Assembly (NCBI GenBank): GCA_029721515.1 | Contig: CM056566.1 | Coordinates: 20,800,269-20,864,268 of the forward strand | Source: Synanceia verrucosa | Taxonomy: Eukaryota > Chordata > Actinopteri > Perciformes > Synanceiidae | Direction of reading: 5' to 3' | DNA: 64,000 bases | Part shown: piece by piece, positions 57,303 to 64,000 of the stretch | Numbering within the stretch: position 1 is the first letter of the stretch | Layout: every line of letters starts with the position of its first letter | The notes under the pieces: generated by a model | What the model saw: only the letters and a program-made list of their open reading frames with translations | Told to the model about the DNA's origin: nothing | Databases searched by the model: none | Position numbers and translations under genes: made by a program

Positions 57303-57466
57303 TATGCCTCTTGCTGTTTTTGGATCAGGTCATGGTAACTATATATCAGGGGCATCAGACTCTTTTCTGCCTTTCTGATATGATTTTTTTCGGGGGGCAC
57401 TCCTGCAAAAAGACATGAAATGCTTCACTGTCATTGAAAATGGTTTCTACTCCAGGCTGCTAAAAC

Positions 57467-57879
57467 TAGGGCTGCCTCCTCTTTATGTACAGTATGAAAT
57501 GAGTGACTTATTACTTATTATGAGCACCTCTCTGCCAAACACCAGATTTAAATTGTTTTGTGTGATTCTTTTGGAGAAACTTATAGATCTTTATAACTTT
57601 AACTTTATAGATCTGATGATTAATATTTGAGTTGATTTAATCGATTAGTTGTTAACTATTAAATTAACTGGCAGTAAACTTTTATCATCGATTAATCAGT
57701 TTGGGGAATGTTATTCGTTCCAAGACGTCATCTTGGAAACACTGATCGTCCTTTTTCTGTTACCATTTTCTGACATTTTGTAGACCAAACAACAAATCTA
57801 TTAATTCATAATTTAAATATCTAAATAATAATATTGACAGATTTATTGACTACTGAAATAATTATTAGTTGCAGCCCAA
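57467..57879. repeat. Dispersed DNA-transposon remnant (TAGGGCTGC ends)
   Basis: Left TAGGGCTGCCTCC; right AGTTGCAGCCCAA. The interior on the minus strand contains TTTGTTGTTTGGTCTACAAA, ATGTCAGAAAATGG and CGATCAGTGTTTCCAAGATG, a combination found in many teleost repeats. No matching target duplication. Confidence 0.55.
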
Positions 57880-59635
57880 CAGTAATTAATTAGTCAAATA
57901 AGAATTTCTCTGGTTGAGGGCGACCCTACTAAAAACACATACGCAGCATGGAAAGATCAGCGTCTTTAACAGTCCTCACTTTAACATGCTGGACAGCAGT
58001 AAGTTTTTATGCTTTTTTGTTTCTTGATTGGACGATAATGCACAAAGAAATGAAGGCAGAGGATGTGAACTCTGTTACCGACCCAGCTTATGAACGTGTC
58101 AGCTGTCCAGGCTTTCGGAGCTGATCAGCTCTCCAGAGGACGATTAGATGATGATTCATGATTACTATGATAATAAAACATCAAGTCTGACACTTGGGAG
58201 TTTTCAGCAAGTTGTGTTTTTCTCTGCAGATTTTTTTAAAATTTCGGTGGATTCCTCCTTCATTCTGAACTTTCTTACTCTGGTCGTCTCGGTTAGTCAG
58301 CGGGGAAACACCCGAGTGAAGAACAGGCACTAGAATCGATGGTTGAATCCCTGCAGGACAAAAACAAAGTGAATGCATGAAGGTGAAATGAAATATGTAT
58401 CATTACTTTAATAAACTTGTCCAATTATGTAATTTGGCCTGAATGAAATGATTTTCTCTCTGGACACCAAAACCCCCACAAACATTTGTCTTTTGTCTCC
58501 AGTGGGGAAAATTACGATGGGCTTTTTTCTAACATACAAAACACAACGTTAAAATGCTTCATTTAAACTGATAAAAATAAACTCATAAAAAAGCTTTCCA
58601 CTGTTCCAACAATCATCAAATGTGGTTTAAGGCTTTGATCGAGAGATAAATAAAAAGTAATAACCACCGTGTATCAGTTGCACTTCTTCCTGACACTAAC
58701 TTTGAACAGAAAAGGGTTGAGGTTACAATGCGTCACGGCAAAGGTTGACCCCAGCTCTAAGGAAATGAAGGGAACATTTGACAGATGTGAACTATGATAG
58801 GACGACAGAACAGTCAGTTTTTTTCTGTCATCCTGTAATAAGTGTGAGCAAACCTGATAAGTCTTTGGAGGTGAATTCATGCACTTTGTATGTCCATGCA
58901 TCCATGCATCCCAGCTTCCCAATATCCAACATTATATTGTTTTCAGCTGTGTGAACAGATGACTAACACAGGAGGATTGTCTTGAACAGACATTAATTCC
59001 TTGTAGGAGACACACATTCACAAGAATGTGACTACTTCTTCCCAAAAATATAACATAAAACATTTATAAGCTGCACAACCCTGAAAGTTGCATACAATAC
59101 AAACACACTCACAGCCAAGTTATCTGGAACACTTCACTAAGTAAAACAGTCCTCTCTCAAAATTTGTTACAGACCTCGTAACAAATTTTGGGGGATTTCA
59201 TATTTTTTATCCAAATAACTGTGTGAACCTGCTTCTTGGAACGGCCACAGATCCCAGAGCTGTTTCCATTTGAGCTGATTGAAGTGTCCTGTAAGAGATC
59301 TGCAGCGCCCGAGGAGACGTCACGCGATACCTTCCCACAGCAGCGTCTCATCAGCATGCAGACGTGATCTGAACGGTATTGATTAGGCGATGGAGAAGTG
59401 GTGTGTCCCCACCTCTACCCACACAGAGTTGGTTTCAAGGGTTTTCCCGTTGATTTGATAGATAAACACACTATGACCTCATCTAATGACGCCCCACCCA
59501 GCCTGAATCTGACCCGACTGTCACTTAATCAACATTTTGACTTTAGCAACCCAAATTAAGCAGTTCTCTTAAAAGTGTCACAACACAAAGTGCTGCATAA
59601 TATACAGTAAAAACATGCTTTATTAATAACATGAA
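57880..59635. other. Intergenic stretch
   Basis: No gene or assignable repeat seen. Confidence 0.5.
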
Positions 59636-59643
59636 CTAATAAT

Positions 59644-60583
59644 TAGGGGTGTCCCCATCTGATAGTGATATCGGTCCAATATCAGCAAAAAAAAAACAAG
59701 TATCGGATTATATCGGTCTGCATCGAAAATCTCTGATATAAACACTCAAATTGTGTCCCACAATGCAGTGCAGCCGTGATAACAACAACACAATGGACAA
59801 TGGCGGACGGTGCTACACTGTAACTGTAACTCTTCAATTTAAGTGTAAATATTAGGGTTCGCTTATGATGACACACTGTTGTGGTTATAATGTAAACTAA
59901 GGAGCTAACGCTAATTCAACAGCTACCGTTAGAAGCGTTAACTTTATGTGTCAACATCAAATGAAATGAGAAGGGATACGGGACGTAGCTAACTTAGCCA
60001 AATGATGAGTCACTTCCGCACTAAGCAGTGGATCGGAAAAGATGCATGCTGCATTTATTCACTCAAAAGTATGTTGAAAGATGGTACACATGTTGAGTAT
60101 GTAGTGTACAGCATGGAATTTCCGACACAATCTCAGATCCCATCAGTCCATTCCAGACTCCAGTCCAGCTCTTCTATCCAGCAGCAGAGCCCAGCGATCA
60201 CAACAACAGCTGTGCTAAGATGCTAACAGAGTAGTTAGCAGTAAGAGTGATGTCGGCCGTGTGGCAAAATTTATCATTAAAGTCTGAAAAAGGCGTTGAA
60301 GCTGAGTGCATGACTTGTCATGAACAAGTTTTCTGTGGTGGAACAGAACCAGGAAGTTTAATACAACCAACCGCATCGACATTTGAAGCAGCATCACTTA
60401 TTTATTTTTATTTTTTTATTCTAGTCAACTGTACAATAGTCTTATGTTTAAGTGAAACTAGTGGTTATTTTGCACTTTCAAATATATCTTTTTTTTTTGT
60501 TTTTATCTTTTTAATGTCGATATCAGCCAATACTCAGGGCTGCAATATATTGGTATTGTATTGGAAGTGACGGGACAGCCCTA
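59644..60583 (+). mobile_element. hAT transposon remnant with BED-finger fragment
   Basis: Starts TAGGGGTGTCCCC and ends GGGACAGCCCTA, an imperfect inverted terminus. It is flanked by CTAATAAT (59636-59643) and CTAATGAT (60584-60591), 7 of 8 matching. The plus-strand frame at 60247-60400 contains ECMTCHEQVFCGGTEPGSL, which resembles the C-x2-C half of a BED zinc finger at the N-terminus of hAT transposases. The rest of the transposase is absent. Confidence 0.72.
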
Positions 60584-60807
60584 CTAATGATGCAAATACT
60601 ATTGAGTTCTCACAAACGAATGTGACGGCTATCATTTTTATCATTGTATTTCCTTTATTGCAATTTTTCCATTGTCAGTTTTATTTAATAACTCGTTTTA
60701 GGGAACATGGTAATTATTTTTCTTTCTGAGAATTTGATCTATATTCAGTATGGAGTTATAGCTTAGATCCATTTCTAATTTCCCCAACGTGTCCTGGAAT
60801 TAACTCT

Positions 60808-61226
60808 TTTTTTTTTTAACACGTCTTTATTGAATTTTTCACATTAAAAATAGTTATGAAGCATTCATGTAGACAGTCATCAAAAGTCACATAACAAAAT
60901 ATTTAGACTTAAACTTCCCCACTAGAACAGACAGCATACAACGTTCAACCTTTGCTTTCATCCCCAGGTGCATCAAACATTCACATCACTTCACATTTAC
61001 ATAATATTATGTACAAAGCATCTTCTATATCACCATATTTGACAAAATCAAAAAATCTTTCCCAAATGTCTTTAAATTCAGAGGTTTTCTTTCTCATAAT
61101 ATATGTGAGTCTTTGTAAAGCCAGACTTGATGTTAAATTACTCAGCCGCATGCCGAGGGTAGGGACATTATGGAGTGAACTCTTAATAAAGTAGTAATTA
61201 TAGGGAGACAATGGTGCACAACCCAA
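60808..61226 (-). mobile_element. 5'-truncated L1-like LINE, ORF2 C-terminus and poly(A)
   Basis: The plus strand starts with a T11 run (poly(A) on the minus strand) after ATTAACTC. The minus-strand frame 60981-61226 has LHNVPTLGMRLSNLTSSLAL and QRLTYIMRKKTSEFKDIWER FFDF, matching the C-terminal end of fish L1 ORF2 proteins as I remember them. A short 3' UTR separates it from the tail. It is 5'-truncated, as most L1 copies are. Confidence 0.7.
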
Positions 61227-61229
61227 ATA

Positions 61230-62195
61230 ATTGATTCATATTATGGTTTCGTATCATGTGTTTTTAGTCAGAGCTGGTCAGATGAGCGTGAAAAAGTGTG
61301 AAATCTGTCTCATTGGGGTTAAAACGGGGAAGTTTTCAAGGAAATTTATTTTCATTTGTTATAAGTGCGGTACTATTTGGAGTTATTTCCAGGAAATTTC
61401 TCTGATTTTTTTTTGTCTTTACACCTTTTTGTTAGTTATATGGTCTTCATTAGTGCAGAACTAGACTAGAATTGTCATTGAGGTTAGATGTTTGCTGGAT
61501 GATCTCAGCAGAAAAACGCTCCCTTCATGATTTCATGCCTAAGGGGATTTTTGGTCCTCGTGTTGAGAGAACCACCCTTTGATGTCCGCCGGCTCGCTCA
61601 GGTGATAACCATCTCTGCTGTCCGCCGTTTCCAGCTTCTGTGCCCACTTGGAAACCACGTTTGATATAAAACGGCGATGAAACTGTTGCCATGGCTACGA
61701 CACAGAAACCACAAAGGTTCACAAAGAGGCGTTGTGCTGAACGCCTTCAGTTGTCCTGAAGAATCCCACTGTAGATGCATCGCATGCGACTCTGATTATA
61801 AGACAAACAAAAAAGCATCGTGTGTTTGGGTTTCCTCCATCGGCACACACTGATTTAGTTAAGAGCCCCAAATATGATCTGAAGCTTATGAGTCATGGCG
61901 ATGACCTTCAGCTAAACTGGTTGAAAACGAACATCAATTCAACTCCCCGTCAGGGCGATGTGACTCACGAGTGCATGCAGACAGATACACGACACCAACA
62001 CTCAATGATTAATGGCATGTAATCAAAAAAATATATTTAATGCAGCTGTGCAGTGCAGTGAGCATTTCCATTCATCTGCCACCAACATACAGTAGATACC
62101 TTTTTATCATCATAAACACTGATTATACACGTCTCATAAAGTGTCAAACAGAATATTAAGGGAACGACAGTCCTCCCTTTAAAGATACATAAGCT
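61230..62195 (-). other. Intergenic stretch and likely 3' UTR of the CUE-domain gene
   Basis: The minus-strand sequence after the stop at 62196 reaches an ATTAAA-type poly(A) signal near 62034-62040. Beyond it (61230-62020) I see no feature I can name. Confidence 0.4.
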
Positions 62196-62335
62196 TTAAT
62201 TCAGGGTGCAGTCGAGTAACATGTACGCCTGCTGGTAATCTCCTTTGCACTGGTCTAGGATGTCCTCTAGGAAGGCTCTGCTGTAGTCTGGAAAGCTGTT
62301 CATCAGCTTCATCAAGGACCACTCATACTGCGGCT
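62196..62335 (-). CDS. Last exon: C-terminal CUE-like domain protein
   Basis: On the minus strand, the acceptor TGTTTTCCAG is followed by 140 bases ending in TAA (62196-62198). It encodes EPQYEWSLMKLMNSFPDYSR then AFLEDILDQCKGDYQQAYML and LDCTLN (first Glu split with the previous exon). The pattern fits the CUE/UBA fold: an FP motif in helix 1 (MNSFPD), Gly-Asp in the loop (CKGDYQQA) and a di-leucine in helix 3 (MLL). CUE domains bind ubiquitin. The gene is not identified. In tetrapods FAM216B, EPSTI1 and DNAJC15 follow TNFSF11, and none is known to me to end in a CUE domain. It ends six residues after the di-leucine. Confidence 0.6.
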
Positions 62336-63114
62336 CTGGAAAACACACAAGAAATAATTAAGGGAACTATAACTCAGTTTAAAACCCATCACAGAACTGT
62401 CATGACACACAGAGCAGTGCACAGTGTCATTGTCTTATCATTCTTTCCTGTTTTGTTGGATATTTGCAAACACAATCCCCAAAATGCTCTTTCGCTCAGC
62501 TATTTAGTTCAAAAATGTACTTAAATGAGAAGGAAAGGAGGGATTCTTAAGTCTGCAGCTTGAAAGCTCTTCTGTCTGACCACCACCACTGGCATCGCTT
62601 CCCTACAACTACCCACACCGTCCTGGATCTGAGTCCTGGTGGTTCTCCCTGCCACAGCCTGGTCCACTTCTAGGGCCAGATAATCTGAAAGTCAGGCCTG
62701 GGGCAACAGAGAGGGACCGGCATGAGAGGCCATCACACGATGAGGCAGGAGATTGGCTCGGGCAGGTAATGACAGAATGGAAAGCTGGTAAAATTTAGAC
62801 CGGGCTGGCGGGTGCAGCCTGACATGGATTGAGGATGTTGTGGGATTCCAACATGCAGAATTGTACCCGCAGTGTGGCGCCACTGCCAGGACTGAAGGCT
62901 TGGGATATTTTGGGGTATTTTAGCTTTAACCTCTGGCTGCTGAAGTCGCTCTGAGGGAGGACAAAAGCCTTACGACCAGACAGAGGATGACCCAGGAACT
63001 GATCAGGAATACTTTTTGACCTCGTCGACCTGTCAGTGCAGTAGAGGAGAGCGGTACCTCTACTGCAGACTTACTGTAGTTCTACTGACTGGCAGTCTGT
63101 GGTAAACAGTGTTG

Positions 63115-63235
63115 GACAGTAATGCGTTACTAGTGATGCCATTACTTTTGACAGTAACTAATACTCTAAGGCGTTACTTTCTAAATAAATAAACAGTTAT
63201 GGTTACAGTATGGTGCGTTTGTCCGTTACTTGGTG
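63115..63235. repeat. GTAACT-rich dispersed repeat
   Basis: GTAATGCGTTACTAGTGATG, CATTACTTTTGACAGTAACT and AAGGCGTTACTTTCTAAATA; same type as 35579-35665. Confidence 0.55.
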
Positions 63236-63548
63236 AATGACTTCCTGTGTTCACTCTCCCGCTGTGAGTTGCAGGTATTCACTGGTGTTTGGCAACCAGT
63301 CAGCTATCACTGTCACCATGTCAATACAGGCCAATTAAAACAAGGGCGGACTGATCGAGTCGTGGCTGCAGACAGAGTCTGTCAGTCTGGTCTGGGTTCA
63401 GTGCTCCTGGTGAATTTTCCTCTGTGATTGACAAAAGCCTAATGAAATACAGAGTTTTTTATCCTGTCTGCAAACTATGCCTGAAATGTAAGTAAGTAAA
63501 GGTTTACACCCAGATGAAGGGAAAATACTTTCTTAATCACACAAATGG

Positions 63549-63572
63549 ACACACACACACACACACACACAC
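63549..63572. repeat. (AC)n microsatellite
   Basis: AC run of 12 units. Confidence 0.95.
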
Positions 63573-63815
63573 TTCCCACAAACTGCAAGTATGAGCAGGA
63601 TCTGAATGCCAGGAGCTACAGTGTCACTACGTACCACTCCTAGCTTCCTGTCGACATGTTTGAAGCAGGTAACGCCTTTGATTAAATGCAGGCTAAACAG
63701 ACAATCACAGTCCTTCTAAGAAAGGATGAGCTGGGCAGCTACTGTCACATGCATGATTTAGGTTTGGTTAACCAAAGAAAAGGCACGAGAATCAGTAGGC
63801 AGACTCTCCACTGAC

Positions 63816-63973
63816 CAGCTTCCTGTGTCCAGTCTTGGTGGCTTTGTTGTGGGTCTGGGTTCAGGTCTTGTCCAGGGGGGTTGGACGGCAGGGGACACTC
63901 CTGAACACCTTTGTCCTCTGTCTCTTTCCCTCTCATTCGACCATTGAGATTGTCCAGAAATGCTGAGTTCACC
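63816..63973 (-). CDS. Penultimate exon of the CUE-domain gene
   Basis: Minus strand: acceptor TTTTGACAG before 63973, donor GTCAGTGG after 63816; 158 bases. Encodes VNSAFLDNLNGRMRGKETED, then KGVQECPLPSNPPGQDLNPD and PQQSHQDWTQEAG, a polar, probably disordered linker before the C-terminal domain. Frame and phase match the next exon exactly (one base carried over to form Glu). The remaining 5' part of the gene lies beyond the right edge. Confidence 0.55.
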
Positions 63974-64000
63974 CTGTCAAAATACCATGAATCAGACACA

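Larger units (their letters stand above)
62336..63815 (-). other. Intron of the CUE-domain gene
   Basis: 1480-bp intron (minus-strand GTCAGTGG to TTTTCCAG). Contains a GTAACT-type repeat (63115-63235) and (AC)n at 63549-63572. Phase 1 on both sides keeps the frame. Confidence 0.55.

Noticed and set aside
62692..62883. 63-codon minus-strand frame between the two CUE-gene exons
   Set aside because: No splice sites around it in a compatible phase; the two flanking exons already join in frame without it.

Overview
This is a vertebrate nuclear genome window, almost certainly from a ray-finned (teleost) fish. Coding sequence is sparse and split by GT-AG introns. There are long (CA)n/(GT)n microsatellites. 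Much of the rest is teleost-type mobile DNA: hAT-like and piggyBac-like MITEs, tRNA-derived SINEs, and RTE/Rex3-like, L1-like and Copia-like retroelements. There is no operon structure, prokaryotic gene or CRISPR array.

Three protein-coding genes can be supported. (1) At 1182-1367 (+) lies a terminal coding exon that fits the C-terminus of AKAP11, with a 3' UTR probably ending just after an AATAAA at 3490. (2) At 18003-26043 (+) is a complete four-exon gene for a type II membrane TNF-superfamily ligand, best matched to TNFSF11 (RANKL); the spliced product is 263 aa, and a long AU-rich 3' UTR ends near 27292-27315. AKAP11 followed by TNFSF11 on the same strand is the order known in tetrapods, so the two calls support each other. 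(3) At 62196-63973 (-) are the last two exons of a gene whose product ends in a CUE-like, ubiquitin-binding-type helical domain; I do not recognise the gene.

Layout: 1-3.5 kb, AKAP11 end; 3.5-18 kb, intergenic with many repeats; 18-27.3 kb, tnfsf11; 27.3-62 kb, about 35 kb with no recognisable exon. That last stretch holds a Copia-type LTR element with intact target-site duplication (31658-34312), an RTE/Rex3-like LINE remnant (54335-55045), an L1 3' end (60808-61226), hAT elements and foldback repeats. The window ends inside the CUE-domain gene.

The most interesting non-genic signal is one repeat family present in eight copies. At least four copies are bounded by TTAA at both ends, with near-perfect inverted termini, so it looks like a piggyBac-type non-autonomous element. 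Its copies share a short open frame and a 19-bp block resembling the ZNF143/Staf binding motif. Second is the Copia element, whose primer-binding site looks like the unusual half-tRNA type known from Drosophila copia.

All family assignments are from reading the sequence by eye; no database search was possible.
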